39,229 bases of DNA from Bacteroidales bacterium (GTDB lineage Bacteria > Bacteroidota > Bacteroidia > Bacteroidales > Muribaculaceae): the NCBI GenBank assembly GCA_014800735.1, contig JAAVFP010000056.1, positions 1 through 39,229 of the forward strand, read 5' to 3'. Under the pieces are notes generated by a model. It made no database searches, was not told where the DNA came from, and saw nothing but the letters and a program-made list of their open reading frames with translations. The position numbers were made by a program, and so were the translations under genes. Below are positions 32,155 to 39,229 of this stretch, one piece after another (position 1 is the stretch's first letter; each line of letters starts with the position of its first letter).

Positions 32155-33171
32155 ATGATACAATACTACCGACATAACGAACCATTCGAGCTCGAACTGG
32201 GCGGCACACTGCCCGAGCTCGTGATAGCATATCACACCTACGGCACGCTCAATGCCGCCCGCGACAATGCCGTGTGGGTGTGTCACGCACTCACCGCCAA
32301 CAGCGACGTGGCCGACTGGTGGCCGCACACGGTTGAAGCGGATGCGTTCCTTGACCCCGACCGCTACTTCACGGTGTGCGCCAACATCCTGGGCTCGCAC
32401 TACGGAACGACCGGTCCGCTGAGCACCAATCCCGCCTCGGGCGAGCCCTACTACGGCGATTTCCCCGCCATCACCATCCGCGACATGGCCCGCGCCCACG
32501 CCCTGCTGGCCGACCATCTGGGCCTGGACCGCATCAAGGTGCTGGTGGGCAGCTCCGTGGGTGGTTTCCAGGCTGTGGAGTGGGCCGTGGAGCAACCTGA
32601 ACGTTTCGAGAAACTGATTCTTATTGCCACCGACGCCAAGGCCTCGCCCTGGAGCATCGCTGTGGACGAAACCCAGCGTATGGCCATCCGCGCCGACGCC
32701 ACATTCGGCCAGCGCCGCCCGGACGCCGGAATGGCCGGAATGGCTGCCGCACGAGCCATAGGCCTGCTCACCTACCGCGGACCGCTGGGCTACAACTCCA
32801 CTCAGCAGGACCCCGACGGACTGCCGGCCGACGCCCTGCGCCGCCCAGTCACCTACCAGCGCCACCAGGGCGACAAGCTGTGCAAGCGCTATAACGCCTA
32901 TTCCTACGTGACCATCCTGGATGCTTTCGACACCCACGATGCCGGGCGCGGCCGCGGAGGCCTCGATGCCGCCCTTGCACGCCTGGCAATGCCTGCACTG
33001 GTGATTGCCATCACCACCGACATTATTTTCACCCCGGCCGAAATGCGCGCACTGGCCGCACGCCTGCCCCGCGCACACTACGAGGAAATCGCCTCCGACC
33101 TGGGCCACGACGGGTTCCTGACCGAGCACCGCCGCCTGAATCAACTGCTAATTCCTTTCATCCAACAATGA
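32155..33171 (+). CDS. metX: homoserine O-acetyltransferase MetX
   Basis: This 338-residue alpha/beta-hydrolase-fold enzyme acylates homoserine from acetyl-CoA, the committed step to methionine. Visible marks are CHALTANSDVADWW near 43-56, ILGSHYGTTGP (78-88), the nucleophile elbow GSSVG with Ser134 (132-136), a late TDIIFTPAEM segment carrying the triad Asp, and SDLGHDGFL with the triad His. The usual acyl donor is acetyl-CoA, though family members using succinyl-CoA cannot be excluded by sequence. The ATG at 32155 comes directly after the attenuator's T run; an in-frame TTG at 32131 lies within the terminator and is rejected. It overlaps hom by 4 bp (ATGA). Confidence 0.93.
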   Translation: MIQYYRHNEPFELELGGTLPELVIAYHTYGTLNAARDNAVWVCHALTANSDVADWWPHTVEADAFLDPDRYFTVCANILGSHYGTTGPLSTNPASGEPYYGDFPAITIRDMARAHALLADHLGLDRIKVLVGSSVGGFQAVEWAVEQPERFEKLILIATDAKASPWSIAVDETQRMAIRADATFGQRRPDAGMAGMAAARAIGLLTYRGPLGYNSTQQDPDGLPADALRRPVTYQRHQGDKLCKRYNAYSYVTILDAFDTHDAGRGRGGLDAALARLAMPALVIAITTDIIFTPAEMRALAARLPRAHYEEIASDLGHDGFLTEHRRLNQLLIPFIQQ

Positions 33172-34382
33172 ACGACAAGACAATTCGTATAGGCCTGTTC
33201 GGACTCGGCACCGTGGGCCAGGGCATTTTTTCGGTGATACGCCGCGCCCGCAACGCCCATGCCGAAATCCGCCGTATCTGCGTGCGCAATCTTGATAAGC
33301 CCCGCGGCATCGAGGTGGACCCGGCACTCCTCACCACCCGCCCCGAGGATATCCTTGCCGACCCTGAAATAGACCTCATCGTGGAGCTGATAGACGATGC
33401 CGAGGCCTCCTACGCCATCGTCACTGAGGCTTTGCGCCGCGGCATCCCGGTGGTGAGCGGCAACAAGGCCATGATAGCCCGCCACCTGCCCGAGCTGATT
33501 GAACTCCAACGCAAGCACGGCACCGCCCTGCTCTACGACGCTTCGTCGTGCGGCTCGATTCCGGTAATCCGAAATCTGGAGGAGTACTACGACAACGACC
33601 TGTTGCTGGAGGTGAAAGGCATTCTCAACGGCTCGACCAACTACATCCTTAGCCGTGTGTTTGACCACGGCGAGAACTACGACGACGCGCTGGCACGGGC
33701 ACAGCAGCTGGGCTTTGCCGAGAGCGACCCTTCGCGCGACATCGAGGGCCTCGACTCGCTCTTCAAGCTCATCATCATCACCGTCCACGCTCTGGGCGTC
33801 TACGTGAAGCCGGAGGATATTTTCACCTACGGCATTGCCAATATCCACGACAGTGACATCCGCTACGCACGCGAGAAGCGCGTGAAAATCAAACTCGTGG
33901 CTCAGGTGGTGAAGGTTTCGGAGGAGCAATTCACCATGTTTGTGATGCCGGAATTCGTGGAGAAAAACCGATATATCTACAGCGTGGACGACGAATACAA
34001 CGGCGTGGTCATCCGCGGCGAGTGCTACGACCGCCAGTTCATGTTCGGCAAGGGCGCCGGGTCGCTCCCCACGGCATCGTCAATCCTAAGCGACGTTATG
34101 GCGCGCCGCTACGGCTACCGCTACGAATACCGCAAGATGAGCTACGCCGGACTGCCCCACTACACCACCGATATCACTCTGCGCGTCTACATCCGCTACT
34201 CTACCACCGAGGTCACCCGCCTGCTGCCGCTGCGGGCCATCTACGAAGTGTACACCTCCACGGAGAGCAGCTACGTGATTGCCGACATCTGCCTGGCCGA
34301 CCTGATGAAGTACCGCGACCTGCTCACGGCCCCGGACATCTTCATGTGCAACATCCCCATGTTCTTCAAGGACGACGACTGA
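33168..34382 (+). CDS. hom: homoserine dehydrogenase
   Basis: This 404-residue monofunctional enzyme reduces aspartate semialdehyde to homoserine, the substrate of MetX. The N-terminal Rossmann motif GLFGLGTVGQG is at 9-19. ELIDDAEASYAIV and VVSGNKAMIA follow (about 73-100, Lys of the NAD site), then the catalytic-domain block GILNGSTNYILSRV with AESDPSRDIEGLDSLFKL (about 151-200). The C-terminal ~60 residues are not an obvious ACT domain, so threonine feedback is uncertain. The start overlaps the metX stop, indicating coupled translation and shared attenuation control. A combined Hom-MetX unit, separate from threonine genes, fits methionine-specific supply. Confidence 0.93.
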   Translation: MNDKTIRIGLFGLGTVGQGIFSVIRRARNAHAEIRRICVRNLDKPRGIEVDPALLTTRPEDILADPEIDLIVELIDDAEASYAIVTEALRRGIPVVSGNKAMIARHLPELIELQRKHGTALLYDASSCGSIPVIRNLEEYYDNDLLLEVKGILNGSTNYILSRVFDHGENYDDALARAQQLGFAESDPSRDIEGLDSLFKLIIITVHALGVYVKPEDIFTYGIANIHDSDIRYAREKRVKIKLVAQVVKVSEEQFTMFVMPEFVEKNRYIYSVDDEYNGVVIRGECYDRQFMFGKGAGSLPTASSILSDVMARRYGYRYEYRKMSYAGLPHYTTDITLRVYIRYSTTEVTRLLPLRAIYEVYTSTESSYVIADICLADLMKYRDLLTAPDIFMCNIPMFFKDDD

Positions 34383-34548
34383 GCGTCAGCCCCATACGCC
34401 CCATCGCAGCCCATATGACGCTGATTATCAATCATATTCAATTAAATACAATGCATTATATGCACAAATTTTCAGGTATATTATGAAAATAGTATTCCGT
34501 TACGTAAGATTTGTGGTTTCAGATAGTCAGTATGAGCATTTGGAATGA

Positions 34549-34806
34549 ACGAAATTTTTAATTAACTTTACACTCCGAAAAAGTGTCACAAATGACAATT
34601 ACTCGGAATATCAGACTCAAGCCGTAATTCCATTGAATTTCAGGGAATTTATGTCGGTAACTGATAAAAGCATTGAACTGGCTTTTGAAGAGTTTATGAC
34701 TTATGGCGGATTACCCCAGGTACGCTTGAATTGTAACGAAAATTTCTGGTCGGAGATTTCTCCCTGCAAGGGTGGATCTGTTTGGCTTAGCGACAACGAA
34801 TACTAA
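34549..34806 (+). pseudogene. remnant of an AAA/DUF4143-type ATPase
   Basis: An open stretch of 85 codons without a credible start runs from after the TGA at 34546-34548 to the TAA at 34804-34806. The middle (AVIPLNFREFMSV at 34621-34659, then AFEEFMTYGGLPQVRL at 34680-34727) matches the P-L-S-F-x-E-F and Y-G-G-L-P blocks of ATP-binding DUF4143 proteins, which normally exceed 350 residues. The ATPase domain and C-terminus are missing, and the last ~24 codons do not fit the family. The surrounding 490 bp is AT-richer than the flanking genes. It reads as the decayed trace of an accessory gene. Confidence 0.55.
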
Positions 34807-34851
34807 CTGTACCCCAAAAAGTTATTTGTCCAACTTTTTGGGGTACAGTTA
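34804..34851. repeat. 20-bp perfect inverted repeat, IS-end-like palindrome
   Basis: TAACTGTACCCCAAAAAGTT (34804-34823) and its exact complement (34832-34851) flank an 8-nt loop between the converging hom and ABC-F genes. The TGTACCCC...GGGGTACA ends resemble terminal inverted repeats of insertion sequences, as if an element had lost its interior. It could also act as a terminator, since the plus strand continues with TTTCTTTTTC. Confidence 0.6.
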
Positions 34852-34872
34852 ATTTCTTTTTCACGTCAGGTG

Positions 34873-36492
34873 TCACGCCTGCTGTTCGGCTTTTTTCTTT
34901 TCGAGGAATTCGTTGATGCCGCACAGGTGCTCGCGCACTTTGCCACCGCCGAATTCGTAGACTTTCGTCACCAGGCCATCAAGGAAATCGCGGTCGTGAC
35001 TCACAATGATGAGCGTGCCGTCGAAATCGCGCAGCGCCTGCTTCAGGATATCCTTGGTCTTGAGGTCCAGGTGGTTGGTGGGTTCGTCAAGGATGAGCAG
35101 ATTGATTGGTTCAAGCAGCAGTTTGATCATGCAAAGGCGCACACGCTCGCCGCCCGACAGCACCTTGACTTTCTTCTGGTTCTCCTCGCCGCCGAACATA
35201 AAGGCACCCAGCAGGTCGCGGATTTTCAGGCGCACGTCGCCCACGGCAATATCGTCGATGGTCTGGAACACGGTCAGATCCTCGTCAAGCAGCGAGGCAC
35301 TGTTCTGCGCAAAGTAGCCTATCTTCACATTGTGGCCCAGCGTCAGAGTGCCGTCGTGGGTAATTTCCTTCATAATCGCCTTGACCATAGTGGACTTACC
35401 CTCGCCGTTACGGCCGGCGAAAGCTACCTTGTCGCCGCGCTCGATGGTGAACGAAGCATTGGCGAACACCGGCACACCGTCGTAGCTCTTTCCCACACCC
35501 TCGGCAATCACCGGATAGCTGCCGCTGCGCGGGCAGGGCGGGAACTTCAGGCGCAGGGCCGACGTATCCTCCTCGTCCACCTCAACAATCTCCAGCTTTT
35601 CAAGCCATTTCACCTTGCTCTGCACCTGGAAGGTCTTGGAATACGTGCCCTTGAAACGCTCGATAAACTCGCGCGCCTCGGCAATCTGTTTCTGCTGGTC
35701 GTCGTACTGCTTCTGCTGTTGCTGGCGGCGCTCCTTGCGCAGCTCCAGGTAGTGGCTGTAGCGCGCCTTGTAGTCGTAGATGCGGCCAAGGGTCACCTCG
35801 ATGGTACGCGTGGTGATATTGTCGATGAAGCGGCGGTCGTGGCTGATCACCACCACTGCCATCGGGCTGTTGATGATGAAATCCTCGAGCCAGCCTATCG
35901 ATTCGATATCAAGGTGGTTCGTGGGCTCGTCCAGCAGCAGTACATCGGGGTTCTGCAGCAGAAGCTTGGCAAGCTCAATGCGCATGCGCCAGCCACCCGA
36001 GAATTCCGACGTAGGACGCCCGAAATCCGAACGCTCGAAGCCTAGGCCCAGAAGCGCCTTCTCCACATCCTCCTCGAAGTGGGTCAGGTCGATGGCATAG
36101 AACTTCTCGCTCACGGCCGACACTTTCTCAATCAGCTGCATATACGAGTCGCTGTCGTAGTCCGTGCGCGTGGCAAGCTCATTGTTCATCGCCTCGATTT
36201 CAGCCTCCATCTCCTTCAAATGGGCAAATGCCTGCGAAGCCTCCTCGAACACCGTGCGTCCATCCTCAGTCATCATGTGCTGAGGCAGATAGCACACCGT
36301 GCAATCCTTGGGCACCGACACCGACCCGCGTGTGGGCTGACGCACACCCGCCAGAATTTTCAGCAGCGTGCTTTTGCCTGCACCGTTCTTGCCCATCAGG
36401 GCAATGCGGTCCTTGGGATTGATAACAAATGAAACATCCTTGAAGAGGGTCGTCCCCCCGAACTCCACGGTAAGTCCGTCAACAGAAACCAT
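34873..36492 (-). CDS. ABC-F family ATP-binding protein
   Basis: The protein is 539 residues with two ABC ATPase domains and no membrane helix, as in ABC-F ribosome-associated factors. The first domain has Walker A GKNGAGKST (34-42), signature SGGWRMRIELA and Walker B LLLDEPTNHLD. The charged inter-domain linker (about 240-320, ELRKERRQQQQKQYDDQQKQ) is the P-site tRNA-contacting arm type. The second domain has GRNGEGKST, LSGGERVRLCM and LILDEPTNHLD. The overall layout resembles housekeeping YbiT/YkpA-type members more than antibiotic-resistance ABC-Fs. It acts in the cytosol in translation. It stands alone behind a consensus promoter. Confidence 0.92.
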   Translation of the reverse strand: MVSVDGLTVEFGGTTLFKDVSFVINPKDRIALMGKNGAGKSTLLKILAGVRQPTRGSVSVPKDCTVCYLPQHMMTEDGRTVFEEASQAFAHLKEMEAEIEAMNNELATRTDYDSDSYMQLIEKVSAVSEKFYAIDLTHFEEDVEKALLGLGFERSDFGRPTSEFSGGWRMRIELAKLLLQNPDVLLLDEPTNHLDIESIGWLEDFIINSPMAVVVISHDRRFIDNITTRTIEVTLGRIYDYKARYSHYLELRKERRQQQQKQYDDQQKQIAEAREFIERFKGTYSKTFQVQSKVKWLEKLEIVEVDEEDTSALRLKFPPCPRSGSYPVIAEGVGKSYDGVPVFANASFTIERGDKVAFAGRNGEGKSTMVKAIMKEITHDGTLTLGHNVKIGYFAQNSASLLDEDLTVFQTIDDIAVGDVRLKIRDLLGAFMFGGEENQKKVKVLSGGERVRLCMIKLLLEPINLLILDEPTNHLDLKTKDILKQALRDFDGTLIIVSHDRDFLDGLVTKVYEFGGGKVREHLCGINEFLEKKKAEQQA

Positions 36493-36522
36493 AATACTAA
36501 ACCTAAATTCAAAAAACAGCTA

Positions 36523-36554
36523 CAAAGCTACGAAATCCCCGCCGAATACGCAAA
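36523..36554 (-). promoter_or_regulatory. promoter of the ABC-F gene
   Basis: Minus strand TTTG (36554-36551), 20 bp, TAGCTTTG (36530-36523) is an exact consensus match, about 30 bp before the ATG. Confidence 0.85.
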
Positions 36555-36597
36555 TCCCCCGCCTCACCACGAAAGAGCTCCCGACGGCCTGAAGTGA

Positions 36598-36874
36598 CTC
36601 TTTGAAAGAGATATTACAGTATTGGCAAAGATACAGAAATCTTTTGATTTACACAAATTTATTACAATCCTTTTAAATTACTCAAGCGGTGGAAGATGAT
36701 ATTTGTTGAAACTTTGCAGATATCTGCACCATTGTGAGTACGCGCTGTAGGGACGTGCCTTTGGCACGTGTTTTCTGATTATCAAACATTTTACGCCTAC
36801 GTGCCGAAGGCACGTCCCTACGATGCTCAAAAACAACCTCCGAACGTCGGAGTCGTAGTATCTCTTTCAAAGAG
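36598..36874. mobile_element. 277-bp MITE-like element with nested inverted repeats
   Basis: CTCTTTGAAAGAGATA (36598-36613) is repeated as its exact complement at 36859-36874, bounding a non-coding, AT-rich stretch. Each arm is itself nearly palindromic. The REP-like palindrome at 36747-36821 lies inside. No transposase is encoded and no clear target-site duplication was seen, so mobility is inferred. The rest of the 440-bp gap before the 730-codon gene holds the ABC-F promoter and nothing else recognised. Confidence 0.5.
36747..36821. repeat. REP-like long palindrome
   Basis: GTAGGGACGTGCC, TTT, GGCACGT (36747-36769) pairs with 36799-36821 over 23 bp with one mismatch and a 29-nt spacer. 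Each arm also folds on itself through ACGTGCC/GGCACGT. The GTAGGGACGTGCC head resembles repetitive extragenic palindromes seen in other Bacteroidetes genomes (from memory). Confidence 0.65.
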
Positions 36875-36934
36875 ATTGCTCTATAAACCAACATTGACCG
36901 AACTGCTAATCACTTATCAATTACAACATAATCA

Positions 36935-39127
36935 ATGGCCAGTAAATATAATACAGTTCCCTCCAGATGGGAAAAAATCAAGGCATCTTTTAGTTCTACA
37001 GGTATCGTAGGGACTAAACTCATTGAGCATTATACATGTGCTCCGGAGACACGTTCTTTCCACTTAGATTTATATAAAAACATTGAAATCGTCTGCGATG
37101 AAGCATTATTGGATGCTACAGACAAGAACGCACCTGTTGTCTTCACTGACAAACTAAAAGCAGTTGGCCGAAGGGCTTTCGGGCCGAAACTTCCAAGAGC
37201 GGAGTTCTACGGTCCTGTACCGGAATTTGACCCTGAAGCATTTGCTGCCATATCTACAAACTTCACAGTTTTCGCGTCGGATGCCCACTTCGAGGAATTC
37301 GTGGACGCACTGCGCCACCTTGCACCTACGGCGAAAGTTCGCTGTCTGGAAAGGGAGGAACAGGCACGAAAGGCAGAGATCGAAATGGAACGGATTAGAG
37401 AGGCCCTGGAAAAAGCATCCGAAGAGCGCAGAAGAATCGCAAGAATCGAACGCAAATTAAAAGTTACCCTTACAAGCAACGGTGGCCTTGTATGTTGGAT
37501 TGAGAGCCCGATTTGGAAATTACCTTTCGTGATTTCCGAGGCAGGGGTCAAAGCAACCTTTACTTTTACCCCGGTCGAAGAAGGCAAGGAATCGCATGCC
37601 TTTTCCGTAGATGTTCCGGTAAAAAGATTGCTTTTGCCAGTCAACAACCGTCGCCGTCTGATGGACGAGGACGGACATGCTAAGTTATACGACCATCCCG
37701 ACTGGACTCTTGATAGCGGCGGACAGAAATTCCAGCGCGATGCCGCCGACATCTTCATTGATCCCGACTACTACGACAACGAGCAATACTCGTTCCTGAA
37801 GAATCTGATTTACAGACGCAATACCGGCACTCCCCACGAAGATTACCATTACACTTTCCCTGCACGAATGTTCAGCCTGCGCAAAGGCGAGAAACTGGAA
37901 CTGACTTATGGTTCCGTGGTTTTTGACGGCGAGGAATTTTTTGAAGTCAACCAGATAGAAATCCCGGCAATCGACAATGAGCGTCTGACCGAAGAAGATT
38001 TCTACCTTCAGGCAATCAATAACGACAGCATCAGCAAACGTGGTTCCTCGAGCGACTATCCGATATACGACATGATTGCTATCGGCGGAAAGTTCCTGTT
38101 CCTGGAAAGTGTGGAAATATCTTCTCCCACACAGACCAAAACGCTGATTCAGGACTACAAATGTGCCACCAACTTAGCCTACGAGCATCCGCGGACAGAG
38201 AAAATAAAAATTCCTGTCGATGAATGGAACCGAGAGGATGCCGAGAGATTCGTGGAGGAATTTGTCGCCAAGCGTAAACAGGAGGATGACGAAGAAAAGC
38301 AGCGAATCAACAAAAGTCATGATACGTTGGAGGAGCTGTACGGTGATATTCTCAAGGAATATGCCCGCAAGGGTCTCAGCCCTATCAAAGCTTCCCAAAA
38401 ACTGGTGGAGGACTTGATGTCAGGCCGGGTACGACCGAGAGAATCCTCGGCTAAGACCGTCTCGAAAAAGACACAGACACCCCCGACTGTCAGCGCCCAA
38501 AAAAGCGAGTCCGGCGCGAAAACGCAGGAGGATTACGCTGCTTTCAACGGTGAATACGCTGAAATCTCTGCGGACCTTAATAAATTTGATATTGCGGTTG
38601 CTCAAGTGCTGAAGCTGCCGCTGGATGAACCCACGTTCCATTCAAATCGCGCATATCTTGAAAGTAAAGGCGCGTGGATTGCCCGCGTTCATAATCCCGC
38701 CGCTCCCGAACTTGATTTTATCCACAGCCTGAGCTCAAGCACCTACAGCTCCGCTTTGCGCCGTTTGTCGCTCAGGGCGTTCAGCAAATGGAACGGCACC
38801 CCCACCAGCATTTTTATCAGCCGTGACCACAAATTCATAAAAGGTCCGGTAGGTATGACATTGCGGTCCCGAAATCTCATCGGGCGGGCATTGGAGGATT
38901 TGCTCGGCCGCCCTGACAAGACTGAAGGTCACGTCCCGTCAAAACCCACTCTGCTCCGCCTCTTCATTCACGATGCCGGAAACTGCCGGACCATGGACCT
39001 TCTTATCGATGGCGACCAGACCGTCAAGCATATCAATCCTCAGTATATCGACAAGATTTTGGACAAGGAGCCCCGTCATGTCCAGGATGAAGTTAAGGCA
39101 ATGCAATCAATGATAAGTAACCCTTAA
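36935..39127 (+). CDS. uncharacterised 730-residue protein
   Basis: I do not recognise this protein. It has no signal peptide or membrane helix. In order there is an N-terminal globular region (1-135) and a charged coiled coil (about 138-176, rich in Glu, Arg and Lys). A large beta-rich region follows (about 177-410). A second charged helical segment (about 425-480, EEFVAKRKQEDDEEKQR), a Ser/Lys/Thr/Gln-rich linker (about 505-535) and a C-terminal globular domain (about 540-725) complete it. No catalytic motif stands out. Its codons are AT-richer than those of the upstream genes, and a MITE-like element lies directly before it, suggesting acquired DNA. No consensus promoter is visible. The ATG at 36935 is the first in frame. 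Confidence 0.8.
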   Translation: MASKYNTVPSRWEKIKASFSSTGIVGTKLIEHYTCAPETRSFHLDLYKNIEIVCDEALLDATDKNAPVVFTDKLKAVGRRAFGPKLPRAEFYGPVPEFDPEAFAAISTNFTVFASDAHFEEFVDALRHLAPTAKVRCLEREEQARKAEIEMERIREALEKASEERRRIARIERKLKVTLTSNGGLVCWIESPIWKLPFVISEAGVKATFTFTPVEEGKESHAFSVDVPVKRLLLPVNNRRRLMDEDGHAKLYDHPDWTLDSGGQKFQRDAADIFIDPDYYDNEQYSFLKNLIYRRNTGTPHEDYHYTFPARMFSLRKGEKLELTYGSVVFDGEEFFEVNQIEIPAIDNERLTEEDFYLQAINNDSISKRGSSSDYPIYDMIAIGGKFLFLESVEISSPTQTKTLIQDYKCATNLAYEHPRTEKIKIPVDEWNREDAERFVEEFVAKRKQEDDEEKQRINKSHDTLEELYGDILKEYARKGLSPIKASQKLVEDLMSGRVRPRESSAKTVSKKTQTPPTVSAQKSESGAKTQEDYAAFNGEYAEISADLNKFDIAVAQVLKLPLDEPTFHSNRAYLESKGAWIARVHNPAAPELDFIHSLSSSTYSSALRRLSLRAFSKWNGTPTSIFISRDHKFIKGPVGMTLRSRNLIGRALEDLLGRPDKTEGHVPSKPTLLRLFIHDAGNCRTMDLLIDGDQTVKHINPQYIDKILDKEPRHVQDEVKAMQSMISNP

Positions 39128-39140
39128 AAATTAGACAATA

Positions 39141-39165
39141 TATATTTGCGAAGGATTTGCGAGGG
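39141..39165 (+). promoter_or_regulatory. TATATTTG element and short direct repeat at window end
   Basis: TATATTTG (39141-39148) fits the -7 box. It overlaps a tandem pair TTTGCGAAGGA / TTTGCGAGGGA (39145-39165). No TTTG -33 box is present. It may precede a gene beyond the window. Confidence 0.25.
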
Positions 39166-39166
39166 A

Positions 39167-39224
39167 TTTTATTTATTGAACGAAGGAGCTTAGCGAGCTA
39201 AGCGATTGAGTGAAAGAAATAAAA
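39167..39224. repeat. imperfect palindrome at window end
   Basis: The TTTTATTT and AAATAAAA ends flank an inner GCTTAG/CTAAGC hairpin with a 4-nt loop. The ends and the inner stem pair, but the segments between them do not pair well. It may be a terminator of the 730-codon gene or a repeat; the window ends 5 bp later. Confidence 0.35.
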
Positions 39225-39229
39225 GCACC

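Noticed and set aside
32104-33144. Minus-strand open frame of 346 codons opposite metX
   Set aside because: It is a shadow of metX. It would also run through the attenuator hairpin.
34870-36045. Plus-strand open frame of 391 codons opposite the ABC-F gene
   Set aside because: It is antisense to two perfect ABC ATPase domains, and its composition is low-complexity.
1-39229. CRISPR arrays, rRNA and tRNA genes, intact transposases
   Set aside because: No regularly spaced direct repeats, no rRNA-like sequence, no cloverleaf with a T-loop signature and no transposase motif were noticed in the gaps. A tool search would be more sensitive.

Overview
The window looks like a chromosomal segment of a Bacteroidales bacterium, most likely a gut Muribaculaceae-type lineage. 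This is inferred from four things: the RprX/RprY pair, Bacteroidetes-only families (TIGR02757/DUF2400, DUF4374, DUF2149, DUF6249), A-rich start regions without Shine-Dalgarno sequences, and repeated promoters of the Bacteroides sigma-ABfr form TTTG-N(19-21)-TAnnTTTG. Most of it is GC-rich, dense and housekeeping. The last 5 kb contains AT-richer accessory DNA. No rRNA, tRNA, CRISPR array or intact transposase was seen.

Layout. 0-9.2 kb: the tail of ispD, recG, nhaA overlapping a phosphoethanolamine-transferase-like gene, yitT on the minus strand, a TIGR02757 gene and htpG. 9.2-11.7 kb: the rprX-rprY two-component system, closed by a 22-bp bidirectional terminator. 11.7-13.2 kb: a minus-strand ECF sigma operon (DUF6249 protein, sigma factor, probable membrane anti-sigma) with a matching ECF-type promoter. 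13.2-19.3 kb: minus-strand FadL-type porin, D-2-hydroxyacid dehydrogenase, and an operon of patatin-like esterase, cytoplasmic GH13 enzyme and PRPP synthetase. 19.3-21.2 kb: a YihY/BrkB membrane protein and RidA.

21.2-31.5 kb is the centrepiece. It is a seven-gene minus-strand operon behind a textbook sigma-ABfr promoter and a cobalamin riboswitch. It encodes a TonB-dependent receptor, a DUF4374 lipoprotein, an exported CbiK-type chelatase, a 1299-residue CobN/HmuS-like protein with membrane anchors at both ends, a small polytopic protein, an ExbB/TolQ-type channel and a DUF2149 protein. The last four match the hmuSTUV module of heme-using Bacteroidetes, but control here is by B12. This suggests an envelope system that imports a tetrapyrrole and adds or removes its metal.

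31.5-34.4 kb: an MmcQ/YjbR gene and the metX-hom methionine operon. metX is preceded by a 21-codon leader ORF carrying Met-Met-Ala-Met-Met-Met, followed by mutually exclusive RNA pairings and an intrinsic terminator that ends at the metX start. This is a complete candidate for ribosome-mediated methionine attenuation.

34.4-39.2 kb: a decayed DUF4143-type ATPase fragment, a 20-bp IS-like palindrome, an ABC-F gene, a nested inverted-repeat element containing a REP-like palindrome, and an unrecognised 730-residue protein in AT-richer DNA.
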